A stretch of 64,000 nucleotides of DNA from Rusavskia elegans (taxonomy: Eukaryota > Ascomycota > Lecanoromycetes > Teloschistales > Teloschistaceae). Under the pieces are notes generated by a model. It saw nothing but the letters and a program-made list of their open reading frames with translations, made no database searches and was not told where the DNA came from. Positions 1 to 12,897 of the stretch are shown here, piece after piece (positions within the stretch are counted from its first letter, which is position 1; the number at the start of each line of letters is the position of its first letter). Location: contig SAUG01000012.1 of assembly GCA_011316305.1 (NCBI GenBank), positions 186,001-250,000 of the forward strand, read 5' to 3'. Made by a program: the position numbers and the translations under genes.

Positions 1-3000
1 TCTTTATTAATAAAGATATCTTTAATAGTATATTAAAGAATAAGTTTATAAATTTTTTTTTTAAATTTTATTACTAATTCTAAATTCTATTAATTAGATA
101 CTATAATAAAGTATCTTTATATAATTTAAAATAAAAACTAAAATATTTTTAAGTTCTATAATTTCTCTATATTATTAAAGACCTAACTATTTTCTTTATT
201 AAAAAAATAGTATTTAATTTTTATTTTTTTAAAGATTTATCGGAAGTTATAGTATACTATATATATTTAAAACGCGAAATTAAAAAATTTCGGCTATAAT
301 AAATAGATAGTTTAGACTATTTAATAGAAAAATATAGGTAAAATAATACTAGATTAATAGTAGAACTTTTCTACTAATAGATTTTATCTACCTTTATATA
401 GTAAAGGAAATTCTCGAAAATTCGAGAATCGGAACCGGAAAGGTTAATTATAAAATAATTAAAATAATATTAGTAGAAAGAATATTTCTAATATTAATAA
501 TAATAATTCTAGAAAATATAAATAGAATAATAAATCTAGTATATATTTTATTTATAGTAGTATAGATTATTAGTCTAAAAATTACTCTAAAAACTAGAAC
601 TAAAATTAAAATAATTAAAGATTTAATAATTCTTATAGTAATAGTAACCGGTTATTTAAAAAGCCTACTATTAATATAATAAAAGGTAATTCTAATAATA
701 TTAACTAGTTAAAAAACTAAATAGACTAGTTATAGCTTTAATAATAATCTAGAATAAATAAATTAAAGTAAGAAATAGCCTTTTAACTAGAGTATTTATT
801 AAGTTACTAGTAAAAGAATATAATAAAACTAAAATATTTCTAGATTTAAACTTTTAGATTAATATTATTTCTTAATCTTTTATTATTTAATACGACCTAG
901 AACCTATTTAAAAAACTAAAAAACTCTATTTTTAGTAGATTAGAAATTAGCGCGCTATTAATTATAGAGTATATAATTTAAACTAAATAATAATAGATAA
1001 TTAGAACTATCGGAAAATATATATATTATAATTTTATATTTTAGATATAACTAATAAATATAGTATTTTTCTAAATATACTAGTTTTATATTAAATATAT
1101 ATAGTTATAGATCTAGGGTTAAAATAATAGTAATTTCCTATCTATAATAAAATAATATAAAATAATCTAATAGAAATAAAATAGTTAATCTACTTTAGTA
1201 TTAATTTACCGGTAGTCTTTATTTATATATTATAAGCCGAGAAATATATATTAGTATATATAATATCGATTACCGCTATATATATAAAATCTAATAATAA
1301 TACCGCCGTATAGATAGAAGCTAATAGTACTAATAAAGATAAAAGCGACGAGAATATATAATAGTCCGAACTATCGATTCCGGAATCTATATATAAAAAG
1401 ATTAAAGTTTATAATATATATCTAACAGACTTTTTACTACTATTTAAAAATACTAATTATACGATTAATTTAAATAGGAAAAATCTACTATATAGTTTAA
1501 TTTATAGCCTATTTAAACGCGAGTTTAATAAACTATAGAATTATCTAGATAGTACTTTAAAGAAAGGCTAGATCTATTATTTAATATTTTCTATAAAAGT
1601 TCTAATCTTTTTTATATTAAAAAAAAATAGTAGTTTTTATATATATATCGACTATAAAGGCTTTAATAAAATAATAATTAAAAACTATTATCTTTTACTT
1701 TTTATTTTTAAAATTCTAGATCGATTATCTAAAGTAAAATACTTTTCTAAATATAATATTAAAAATATCTATTATCGAATTAAAATTAAAAAAAGTAATA
1801 AATAAAAAACCGTATTTTATATAAAATATAGATATTTTAAATATTTTATAATATTTTTCGGTTTTATTAATATATCTACGACTTTTTAAATCTATATTAA
1901 TCGGGTTTTAAAATAATTATTTAATATTTATTATATAGTCTATTTAAATAATATTCTAATTTTTTCTAATTCGGAAAAAAAATATTAGAAATATATTAAA
2001 TAGATTATTTAAAAATTTTATAATATATAGCTATACTTTAATTTTAAAACGTATATTTTTAATATTTAAAATATAGAATTTTTAGGCTTTATTATATCTA
2101 TAGAAAGTATATTAATAGACCCGGAATAAATAAAAACTATTTAAGAATAGCTAGTTCTAAAGATTTACTAGAAAGTATAGATCTTTTTAGAATTTATTAA
2201 TTTCTATTAATATTTTATTTACTAATATTTTCGGATTATAGCGCTTTTAATAAATTTATTTATAGAAAACGTAGCCGGAAAGAAATTAGAACCGTTTTAC
2301 TAGATTATTAGAATCTAAAAGGCTTTTAAAGAACTAAAATATATTTTTAATACTACCGGAATATTATAATATTTTAATTTAGAAAAAAAAATCTATATTA
2401 AAACTAATATTTCTAGAATTAGAATAACTAGAATTATATTTTAATCTAATAAAAATAGCTACTAGCGCCTAGTTATATTTTAATTAAAAAAGATAATTTC
2501 TGTCGAATATAACTATAAGATATATAATACCGAACTTTTTACTATTATTAAAGTTTTTAAATAATAGAAATATTACTTTAAAGGCGCGAAATATATAGTA
2601 AAAGTCTAAATAGATTATAATAACTTTTAGAATTTTATAAAAGTTAAAGAATTTAATATTTAATAATATCGCTAGGTTATTAAATTAGCTACTATAGATT
2701 TTAATATTTTCTATTATTTAGGAAAAACTAATCTAGCTAATCCGCTTTTTAAAAAGCCGGATTATAAAAATATTAATTTTTAAATCTAAATAATATTATC
2801 TATATTTTAGTAAAAGTTAAATTTTACTAGCTATAAATCTAGTAGCGAACCGTTTATTATATAAAAGGTTCGAGTTAATTATATTTTATTTAAGTGTATA
2901 ACTAAAAGACCTAGAAAACCTTTTATAGAATTTAAAAATTCTAAAAATAATAGAATTAATTTTCTATTATTAAATAAAGGACGTAATATATTTTATATAT

Positions 3001-4700
3001 TAAAAATATCTTTAGATATAATAGACTGTTAATATAGTAATAATAGATTAGTAATAACTATTTCCGATAAAAAATATAATAATAGAATAAATTCTATTAC
3101 TAGAAATATATACTATAGCCTAGATATTCTATATTAAATAGTATAGAAGGCTACTATTAATAAAACAGTTTATAGTAAAATAAATCCTAGTATATATAAT
3201 ATATTTATTTAGTTTTAAAATCGGGACGCCGATATTTAAAAGCGTTTATAGATTATCTAGTATAAATCGAAAAAGAAAGCCGGACTATAAAATATAGAAA
3301 TAAAAACTAGTTTTTTTTTTTATAAAAAGTCTTTATATATATCTAAAGATAGAATACTATATATAGAATTTCTAGTAAAATACTATAATAATTTTATAGC
3401 TAGATATTTTAGATATTAGCGAATATTATTATTTATTTATTATAGTTATAGCTAGCCGAAACTATTTAAATATATAAAAGAATATATAGAAATATATAAT
3501 ATTTATTAATAAATTAAAATCTATAGATATAAACTATATAGAAAGTTTTAGAATCTTTTATATTTTATATAATTATAGAAAGAAATAGTAATAGATTTTA
3601 TTACTAGATTATTATCTATTCGATATTTTTAAAATATAGTAGATTTAGTATTTATAACTATTAATTAATTTACTAAAATAACGAGATATATCTTTTATTA
3701 TAAAATAATTAATATAAAGAATTTTATAGAATTTATTATTAATAAACTTTAATATAAAAGATTTATTTCTAATAGAATTATTAGTAATAGAAATTCGCTA
3801 TTTATAAGCGAATTCTAGTCGGAAATCTATTATTACTTAAAAATTAAATATTATTTAAATACTATATTCTATCTTTAAATAAATAAATAGATTAAATAGT
3901 AGAATTAATTATTAGAATATTACTTAAAAATATATATTTATAAAAAATAGAAAAATTAAATTAAATTTCTATTTTTAGCTAAATTCGCTTATAATAATAA
4001 CGAATATAATATTATAAAAATATTCCTTTTTAAAACGTTTATAGACTATAATCTAGATATAATATTCGAAGGCGTTAAAAATAATACTATAGAAAAGAAA
4101 ATAGTAAATATAAAGGTACTAATAGTAAAAAAAAGAATTATAAATTTATAAAAGATATATAAATCGATATATATATTTGATTAAAGTTTAAATAAATTAG
4201 ACTAAATATTATAATAAAAAATATTAATTAATAGAATATAAAGTTAGTAATTTAGTACTATTATTTATAAAAAACCTAAAATTTAAATAATTAAAAAAGA
4301 TTACTTTTAAATTTATAGAGCTATATCGGATTTCGAAATATATAGACTTTTAGATTTACTAGTTAGTTTTTTTAATTAGATTAAAAATCTATAATACCTT
4401 TTATATATTTTTATTAAAAAAGTTCTATTACTATTAGGATAGCGAATTACTAGAATATCTATTACCGGACTTTATTAATAATAAAAAAAAATAGAAAGTA
4501 GAAGCTATTTTAGATAAAAGATTTATAAATTCTAAAAAAAGTAAAGAATTAAAAGCTAAATATCTAATTAAATAAACTAGCTAGCTAAAAGAATATAATT
4601 TCTAATAATTATAAAAAAACTTTAAAAATATATAGAAGTTTATCGAGATATATAACTAGAATAACCTTCTAATAAAAAAATATAAAAAAAGTAGAATTTA
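1..4700 (+). mobile_element. Fossil Ty3/gypsy chromovirus (RIP-mutated)
   Basis: Reading forward through stops gives a Ty3/gypsy pol in canonical order. Reverse transcriptase runs from about 1420 to 2010; its YLDDILIFS box survives as YLNNILIFS at about 1941-1967, with both catalytic Asp codons turned to Asn. RNase H follows at about 2390-2640, the integrase HHCC region at about 3380-3540 and the DDE core at about 3590-4030. A chromodomain is recognisable at about 4495-4620, placing it among the chromoviruses. Gag and protease are expected upstream (about 300-1400) but were not resolved. I could not identify an LTR pair; the left LTR may lie outside the window. The element is dead: each domain carries several stops and the catalytic residues are changed. 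Confidence 0.85.
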
Positions 4701-7290
4701 ATAGAAATAAACTATAATTATAGATATTAGGTATTTATAGAATATATATATAATATATATATCTAGAAATAGATTTATATTTAATAAATTTTTTTAAATT
4801 ATTCTATAGAATCTATAATACTAGGGACTTTATTTACTATAATATAAATTATATATTTTAATTTTTAAATATCTATATTTATATAACCGACCTAGTTTTA
4901 CTATATATTTCTATTCTAGGCTTTTTTTTTATTTTATAATAGATAGAAAAAATAGTACCGGAAAAGTAATTTATTTTAGTACTATTAAAAAAAGGGTTTA
5001 TAGAAGTTTATAAATAGAGTCGAAGATATTAAAAAATATTAAACTATTTAGTAAAAAAACTATTTAAAAAACCGGGGTACCGGTAATTCTAATTTTTAGA
5101 AATTAGAATCCGGATATTTCCGGCGCCTTTAAAACTATATATAGGAAAGTTAACGGAGATTATAATAGAACGATAGATAAAAGAATTAGTAGAAACTATA
5201 ATAGAGCTACCGGAGATAAATATATATCCTTTTTTTATTTAATAATATATAAAAAGATAATTTAATATAGCTTTTTATTATTATAGTTATCGAATATATA
5301 AAATAGTTTACTAGAAGGTTATATCAGCTTCGGAAGTAACTAGAAAATTAAAAAAAATATTAATTTATATAAAGAAATTTTAATAGCTAGTATAAATTAT
5401 TTAATTATTAATATTAGATATTTTAAGGTCGGCGTATATATCGGAATAGGTCTATCTAGCCTATTATCCGAAATCTAATAAATAATACTAGCTAGAAATA
5501 GATAAAATTCGTATCTTTCTATAACGGGAAATACTATAATTTATAGGGTATTATTTGACTCTATAGCGATATATTAGTAATTAGCTACTTTATATAAAGA
5601 ATTATCGAATTATATTTAAAAACTTTAAACCGAAAAATAGATATAATATAGTAGTAAAGTAGAATACTATAGTAGATATTTATACTACTACCGGGGTACT
5701 AGTAGTATCTATTCCGAAAAATAAAGGTCTAGATACCGCCGGTAGGATAGAGCTTTCGTAATAAAAGATAAATAGAGATAATAAATATAAAAGGAAGCCG
5801 AAATTTTATAAAAGAAAATTAGAAATAATAGCAGCCCGCTGCGTTTTATATTTATAAAATTTATATTTTAAAATAGCTAGTTTAGTTTATATAGCTTTAC
5901 TTTTTTAAACTAAACTTTAATTAGTATATTTATATATATCTAAACGTTTAAAAATAGAATTTAATATTACCGCGAAGTAGTCTAAAATTATAAATACCTA
6001 TATAAAATTATATAGTATCGCGTTAAAGGTAGAAATATACTTAATAATATTTATAATATCTAAAATAAACTTCTTTATAAATTTATAGTTATTAAAAAAT
6101 AGTTTTTTTTTATTTTAAATTATAAATCTATAAGTTTTTATTATTTATTTTATAGCCGAATTAAAAGAATAAAGTATCTATTATAGTTAGCTTTAAACTA
6201 ATATAATAGAGAAAGTTATACTATTTTATAGTCGGATAGACTTTTTCTATCCTTTTTATATTTAAAGTAAATATTAGTAAAATAGTTTTTTAAATATTTA
6301 AAGATAGAATATAAACGATTTATATTATTATAATCGCTAGTTATATAGCGTAAATATCTAATATATTGTAGAAAAGATATATTTATATATATAAAGGTAA
6401 AGAATTTATATAAATAGTAAAAAACTATTTAAATAAATAAAGTATAGAAAATTAGAATTTCTATTAAATAAAGTATTACTATATCGTTACTAATATATCG
6501 AAACTATATTACTTCGAATATTTATTTACTATTTAGAATCCTCGAATATTTATATTAGATTCGGGTTTAATTATATTTATTAGAATTTTTACCTAATATT
6601 ATTTATAAACTATATATATATAGATATAAATATAGTATATATCTATAGATATAGTATATTTCTTTAAAAATAGATATTAAAATAAAGTTATAGCTTTTAT
6701 TTAATAGTATTATAGTATAGTAGTAGAATATCTAGACTATATTATAATCTTTAGTAAATTTATTCGGATTTATAAAATAAACCTAAATAATTTTATTAAA
6801 AACTACTATCTAAGAAACCTAAATTTAATTTCTAGTAATATTATTCTTTTTAGCTTTATCCTAGTATATATCTATATTACTAAAATATAGTTATATATAA
6901 AAGGAAGCCGATTATAATAATAGTTATAGAATAACTCTTTTTTTTATCCTTTTTAATTTTTATAGTTAATTATAAAGTTAATAGATTTATTTAATAAATA
7001 CTATAAATATATAGACAGATATAGTATAATATTAGAAATAATATTACTAAAAAAAAGATAATTATAAAACGCTAGATATATTATATAGATTCTAGAAATA
7101 TAATTAGAATATTTAGAGACGAAGTTTACTATCTAGTTGCTAGAATATTACTAGTATATCGGATTTCGATTCTTTTCTATTTTCTTTTTTTCTTTTATTA
7201 CTAGGCTATATTCCAGTCTTTTTAGAATATAAATTAATTCTATAATATACTTTTCGTCTGATCTATAATCGTATACTATTCTAGGAATAT
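4701..7290. repeat. Unresolved RIP-mutated repeat relics
   Basis: AT-rich sequence with the same CA/TG depletion as its surroundings. I see no intact gene. A short palindrome lies near 5087-5111. On the minus strand, around 6200-6500, one stretch read through stops faintly resembles the C-terminal end of a Ty1/copia polyprotein, but the match is too weak to name the element. Confidence 0.45.
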
Positions 7291-7294
7291 ATCC

Positions 7295-7701
7295 ACTTTA
7301 TACTATATTTAAGTTAAAAATAATCTTATATAAACTAATTCGGAAATAAAGTTTAGCGGCTGCCGCTAAAAGCGAAAATAACGAAAATCGAATATCTATT
7401 TATTAAATTATACTAGATCTAATCTAGTTAGATTCTAGTAAAAAAATCTAATATTAATAATTTAAATAAAGCTAGTCTAGCGGTATATATAGGCGTATAT
7501 AGATCTACTAACTAATAAAGATTTAAACGAATTTAAAATCGAATTTTTAAATTTTTTTAGCCGGTTTTAGCCGGTTTTAGCTGTTTTAGCCGTTTAGCTA
7601 TTTTAGCTATTTTAGCCGCGCAGCTATATAGCTTCGGGTATATCTAAAATCGGCTAAAACGATTAAAACCGGCTTTAAACCGATTTTAGAAAATATTAAT
7701 A
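7295..7701 (-). repeat. TATCAG-ended repeat, copy A (inverted, truncated)
   Basis: Reverse-complement copy of the repeat at 7857-8504. The shared part includes the GCCGGTTTTAGCCG-type motif, the 'aaagccggtt' start block and the conserved middle segment. Its start, on the right side, reads GAAAATATTAATA, the complement of the TATTAGTATTTTC start of copy B. Homology stops near 7295, so the far end is missing or too diverged. With copy B it forms an inverted pair separated by about 155 bp. Confidence 0.7.
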
Positions 7702-7856
7702 TAGATTTTCGATAGATATAATAAAGTCTTTTCTACTGTATATATCTACTAGATACTAAAAGTATTAGAAATTTCGAAAAAATCGCTGCGGATTTAGATA
7801 AAGAAAAGGTTCTAGAATTTTCGCGATATTTTTATACTAGAGATTTCGAAATACTA

Positions 7857-8504
7857 TATTAGTATTTTCTAAAACCGGTTTAAAGCCGGTTTTAGCCGTC
7901 TTAGCCGTTTTAGTCGGTTTTTAGCCGGTATAGTTAAAAGCAGCTTATAAATAATTTATTAGCCGGTTTCGGATATACCCGAAGCTACGTAGCTACGCGG
8001 CTAAGATAGCTAAAATAGTTAAATAGCTAAAATAGCTAAAACCGGCTAAAACTAGCTAAAAAAATTTAGAAATTCGATTTTAAATTTATTTAAATTCTTA
8101 TTAGTTAGTAGGTTTATATATACTTATATATACCGCTAGGCTAGCTTTATCTAGATTGAAAATATTAGATTTCTTTATTTATTTAACTAAGTTAAATCTA
8201 GTATAGTTTATTAAATAGATATTCGATTTCCGTTATTTTTACTTTTAACGGCAGTTACTAAATTTTATTTTCGAATTAGATTATATAGAATTATTTTTAG
8301 TTTAAATATAGATTCAATTTTAAACTATTTACTAAATAGATATTCGTACTATAGATACTATTAGAACTTTAATCTATCGAAAATCTATTTTTTAGATTTT
8401 TAGATTATTTAGATTAATTAGATTAATTAGATTATTTAGAATATTTAGATTAAAATAGCTATTAGCCGATCTAATCTAAAAATCTATTTTAGAATCCGCT
8501 GATA
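7857..8504 (+). repeat. TATCAG-ended repeat, copy B
   Basis: About 648 bp copy of a repeat family. It begins TATTAGTATTTTCTAAAACC, a RIP-mutated form of the TATCAGCATTTTCC start of copy C, and ends in GCTGATA, the complement of TATCAGC. The weak 7 bp inverted ends, the length and the lack of coding capacity suggest a non-autonomous DNA element or MITE. The interior has clustered GCCGGTTTTAGC motifs and a short palindromic arm around CGGATATACCCGAAGC. The right end abuts the fossil transposase at about 8509, so the element probably inserted into that transposase. Confidence 0.7.
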
Positions 8505-9070
8505 TACTACTAGTAGCTCGTTTATATTAACGAAAACGTCGCTAACGAATATACTATCTATTATAAACGAAGATAATCTATTTTCGGGATTAGATCTACT
8601 ATATAGAAACCTTTCTAGTATAGTAAAAGATTTAATATCTATCTAGTATATTATTTCGACGGGATATTAAATTATATAATCTATAAAAATATAATTAAAG
8701 GTTTCCGATTCGAATAAATTTTTAGAAAAATAATTTTTCCTAAATATAATTCTTTTTTTAATCTAAAGTTAGTAATCGTTATAGATAATTATTTAGTATA
8801 TATAAATAAAAAAATTAAAACCTATAATAATTTCGGGATTAAAATTTTATATCTACTATTTTACTCGCTTAATTATAATTCTATTAAAGAATTTTTTTTA
8901 ATTTTAAAAGTTTGATTAAAAAGGTATTATAAGAATTTTAACTATATAAAATTTCGGGACTTTTTCAAAATAGACGTTAAAGTCTATAGTAATAAAAAAA
9001 CGCGATAGAATACTTTTAATATTTAAAATATCTTCGAAAAGATACTAATAGCGTAATTATAGAAAATATC
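8505..9070 (+). mobile_element. Fossil DDE_3/Tc1-type transposase
   Basis: One reading frame, read through TAG stops, gives the catalytic part of a DDE_3-superfamily (Tc1/mariner-like) transposase common in fungi. A 'GIRST'-type block sits near 8580, the second catalytic Asp lies in VIDN at about 8780-8800, the YSLNYNSIKEFF motif (from YSPDxNPIEEFF, carrying the catalytic Glu) lies at about 8855-8895, and the usual basic C-terminal stretch follows. The 5' part, with the first catalytic Asp, is missing or displaced by copy B. It is dead. Confidence 0.75.
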
Positions 9071-10773
9071 TATTTAAATAAAGAAAAAGAAGATAGATAG
9101 TAAAGGTTTAAAGAAATTAAAAAATCAAATTAATTATTAAATCTATTAAATCCGCTCGAGTATAATATATTATTTTTTTAATAACTAATATCTATATTAA
9201 AAACGAACGATTTTAATTATTTTTGGATCGTTTAAAAGCGTTTAATATAATTTAAAACTTTATTACTAGATATTAAATAATAATCTATTTCGTTAAACCA
9301 TTATATAATTATATTAATTATATTGGATTTTAGTAGTCTAATATTTAGTAGCGATTTCGCTTTAAACGAACTGAAATCTATTATATACGACTAATAATAA
9401 GCTAATTAATTTATTCTATTTTATCTATAACGGGACGATTATACGGGATATTATAGAATTTTAAATTACTAAAACTCGATTTTAATTATTTATATATAAT
9501 AAATATAATATAGCGCTATTATAGTTATAAATCTAATATTAAATTATAGAATTAACTAAACGTATTCGAACGATATAAAAATTAAAAAAATCGAATCGCT
9601 TTTATAGTTATTAGAAATTATTAAAATTCCGGTAATATTATATCCGGCGGGTTTAGCGTTCTAGTTTTATAATTCAGACTTTTTTCTAAATCTTTAATAT
9701 CGTTTTCTATATTTTCTAACTACTTTTTGAAATATAATCCTAATTACTATAAATTTTCGCTTCGTCTATAATATTATCGATTCGATAGTTAGTATTTAAT
9801 AGAAGTTCGAAAGAATTAGAAAAAATTTAACGGGCCTAATTTTTTATACTAGTACTAAATCTTATATCTAAATCTTTTTTAATTTTAATTTCTTTCTATT
9901 TTACTATATTTAATCTATATATTTAGCTTAAATTATAGTTTTCGCTATTAATTATTTAATACGTTTGCTAGAATATATATATCTTTAAAGGATTTTTATA
10001 TATCTACTAAAGAAAATATTACTTTTTTAGTTTTCTTTAATCGCCTATAGTTTAGATAGAACTATTCGGCGTCGGCGGTATAGTATAATTAGCTATAAAA
10101 AGGCGCGAGAGAATATTTATCTACTAAAATAGACTAGAAAGTTCGGAAAAATAATTAAAAGTCTAAATTATCGTTTAGAAAAAATCGAGATTCTCTTTTA
10201 TTATCGAAGTATTTAATTACGCTAGCGCTGCTACTACTACTAGTAGAGTCTGCTAAATAATAATCGGAGTTTCTACTACTAAAATATTTATATTTTTATT
10301 TTTTTTTTTTATTTTTACTTTGTTTTACGCCGTTGTCTTCTATAAGAATAAAATATATTATATTACTATAGATTTCGGAAGAATCTAGAGATTTATATAG
10401 CTATATTTAGATTTATTCGATAAAATTATTTTATTTTAAATAGATATATAAGTAGTTATTAAAAGATAATATATTTTCTTTTCTTCCGTAAACTGCTACT
10501 AATAATATATTTTATTTAAATACTAGACGGTATCGTATTTAGTTATTTTTATAATCTATATCTTTAATTTTCTATAAATCTTTCCTATTTTTAACTACTA
10601 GCGGCGCTCTATTTTCTACTTTCTTATCGAAGAATTCGCGCTTTACTTTTTTTTATATTTTTTAGAAAACGATACTTTTTTATCTGATAAAAAGTTTATT
10701 ATAAAATTATTATCGTTTATAGAAAATTTATCGGAAGATAATAAAGTTATAGTAATATCGAAATTATAGATTT

Positions 10774-10804
<31 letters not shown>

Positions 10805-10805
10805 T
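9071..10805. repeat. RIP-mutated sequence, no gene seen
   Basis: AT-rich and CA/TG-depleted. I recognise no protein family in either direction. It ends in an uninterrupted 27-base T tract (10777-10803) directly against copy C of the TATCAG-ended repeat. Confidence 0.5.
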
Positions 10806-11395
10806 TATCAGCATTTTCCAAAACCGGTTTAAAGCCGGTTTTAGCCGTTTTAACCGTCTCAGCCGGTCTCGGGTATACCCGAAGCTGCGTGGCTGCGCGG
10901 CTGAGACGACTGAGACGGCTGAGCGGCTGAGACGGCTGAGCGGCTGAAACGGCTGAAAAGATTTAGAGATTCGATTTTAAATTCGTTTAAGTCCTTATTA
11001 GTAGTTAGTAGGCCTATATACGCCTATATATAATACTAGACTAGCTTTATCTAGATCGAAAATATTAGATTTCTTTACTAGAATCTAATTAGATTAGGTC
11101 TAGCGTGGTTTATTAAATAGATATTCGACTTTTATTATTCTCGCTTTTAACGGCAGCCGCTAAACCTTATTTTCGAATTAGATTATATAGAATTATTTTT
11201 AGCTTATATATAGATCCTATTTTAGGCTGTTTACTAAGTAGATATTCGTTTTATAGATACTATTAGAGTTCTAATCTATCGAAAATCCATTTTTTAGATT
11301 TTTAGATTTTTGGATTATTTGAATTTTTAGATTATTTGGATTGAGATGGCTGTCAGTCGGTCTAATCTGAAAATCCATTTTAGAATTCGTTGATA
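10806..11395 (+). repeat. TATCAG-ended repeat, copy C (least mutated)
   Basis: About 590 bp copy in the same orientation as copy B. It starts TATCAGCATTTTCCAAAACC and ends TTGATA. It has much more GC and many CA/TG dinucleotides (a CGGCTGAGACGGCTGAGCGG-type tandem around 10905-10950) where copy B has TA. It is therefore the youngest or least RIP-affected copy and the best guide to the ancestral sequence. The central part contains GGGTATACCC followed by repeated GGCTGAGA/GAGCGGCT units that mirror the upstream GCCGTTTTAACCGTCTCAGC arm, so a long hairpin is possible. Confidence 0.75.
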
Positions 11396-12216
11396 AAAAG
11401 AGATATAGATCTAAATAATATATATATTAATAGCTTTTTTTTTTCGAAAATCTATTATAGAATTATAGAATTAATTTTTTCCTAATCGCTCGAGTCTTTA
11501 TAGAAATTAATAAACGGGTTTTTTATTATTTTTAAATAAATAGATTATTTTAGCGATAGATATATATAAGCTATATATATTAGCTATCTTTCGATCGAAA
11601 TCTTTAATAATTTCTATAGTAAAGATATTAAATATAAAATTTCCGGAGTTTTCGAATTTTCTATAAATAATATTTTTTTTATATAAAATCTTCTAATAAA
11701 TTATATAGAAGATAGCGATCTCTTTTTCTATAGTTTTCTTTTCGTTTTTTTTAGCGATCTTTTTATTTGCTATCTTTTTTTCGGCTACTTTTTTCTTTTT
11801 TATTATATTTTTTTTTTTTACTATTTTAACCGCTTTCGCCGTATTTTTTTAGGCGCGATTTTTAATAGTTTTTTTCTTTTTAGTAACTATTTTTATCTAT
11901 TTCGCAGTTATTTTAAACGGTAGTTTATAAAATTATATTATATTATTAATAATATCTTCTATAACGTTTTAGAAATTTATTTATTATCGATTATACTAGT
12001 TTTTAATAGCGCGATCGTTATTTTTTCGTATTATAATATAAAAGGTTTAAAGGATTATATATAGCTTTAATTTAATTAAATTAGACGAAAATAGATAGAA
12101 TTATATTAATAGTAGAAATCGAAAAAATATATAACGTTAAAAAGTTATAAATTTTATATATAAATTTAGTAAAACTCGCGTAAAATTTTGATTAATCAAG
12201 TTTATTTAATCTGGAG
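11396..12216. repeat. RIP-mutated sequence, no gene seen
   Basis: AT-rich sequence with low-complexity TTTTCTTTTT runs near 11700-11890. No protein family recognised. It joins the inverted-repeat element at the island boundary. Confidence 0.45.
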
Positions 12217-12643
12217 TAATTTAGGACCTTTTCAAAGTTCGGACCACGAGGCCTAATAATTGAATTCTATTAAAATCTAATAACCACCGGTCGTATTATA
12301 TCTAGATTAATATTGAAAGATTTCTATATAGTAAAAACTAATATATTTTCGTTAAATCGACGACTGTTATATCGTTGCTATATAATAGAAGACTCCTATT
12401 TAAAGGAAATATTCGAGGCGTATCTAACCCCGCGGCCTTTTAACCAGCCTACGTAGAATTTAGTAAAATGCCTTTAAGATATTAGAAACCTGCTCTAAAC
12501 TTTTATAAACTTAGAAATATAGTCGCTAGAACTCTACAAACTCTAGTACTAATCTACTAAAGGTTTTAATTACTGGTAGTTAAGTAATTAGAGGATTGAT
12601 TTTCCTGTGTTCGTGGTCCGAACTTTGGAAGGGTCCCAAATTA
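12217..12643. mobile_element. Short element with 33 bp terminal inverted repeats
   Basis: The left end (12217-12249) and the reverse complement of the right end (12611-12643) match over 33 bp, differing only by a few transitions. Both contain CAAAGTTCGGACCACGA. The left copy has A or T where the right copy has G or C, as expected from RIP on the island side. The interior of about 360 bp has intermediate GC and no coding capacity. Size and structure fit a non-autonomous DNA transposon (MITE-like). The palindromic TAATTT/AAATTA at the tips hides the target-site duplication. Confidence 0.7.
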
Positions 12644-12897
12644 AGCTTTTATTTTATTACTCTTTATTTCTCCTGGGGTACGGGTAGAATGTGGGGAGGC
12701 CAAAGCACACACACCATGTTCGATCGGAACGGCACTCTCTTCCCCCGCATTTCCCCCTTTTCCCCTCGTCAATCGTCATTCACCACACCGCCCATGGCCA
12801 GCCTGAAGAAGAACCTCCGGACCGTGCCGAGGACATTGGCTCCAGTCTCGTCCAGCCTCCTGTCGGGTCCGAGCTTTCGTCCATACAACACGCTGCC
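12644..12897. promoter_or_regulatory. Probable promoter/5' leader of beta-lactamase-fold gene
   Basis: About 250 bp between the inverted-repeat element and the chosen start codon. Normal GC returns here. A pyrimidine-rich TCCCCCGCATTTCCCCC-like tract lies at about 12740-12770. The promoter must lie partly inside or next to the mobile element, so its activity may have been shaped by that insertion. No TATA box is evident. Confidence 0.3.

Larger units (their letters stand above)
1..12216. repeat. AT-rich RIP-degraded transposon island
   Basis: About 12 kb of very AT-rich DNA without any open gene. CA and TG dinucleotides are nearly absent over long stretches while CG (in TCGA, CCGG, GCGC) persists. 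This is the footprint of repeat-induced point mutation, which turns CpA into TpA on both strands of duplicated DNA in Pezizomycotina. Conceptual reading shows transposon proteins riddled with TAG/TAA stops where Gln and Trp codons stood and with D-to-N, G-to-R and P-to-L/S changes. Separate entries cover the recognisable elements. Composition returns to normal near 12.6 kb. The start of the island lies outside the window. Confidence 0.9.

Noticed and set aside
5900..7100. Ty1/copia polyprotein relic on the minus strand
   Set aside because: One block vaguely fits the copia C-terminal region, but no YVDD or integrase motif could be found. Too weak to list.
7500..8060. CRISPR-like or satellite array from the repeated GCCGGTTTTAGC motifs
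   Set aside because: The motifs are irregular and belong to arms inside the TATCAG-ended repeat copies; there are no uniform spacers.
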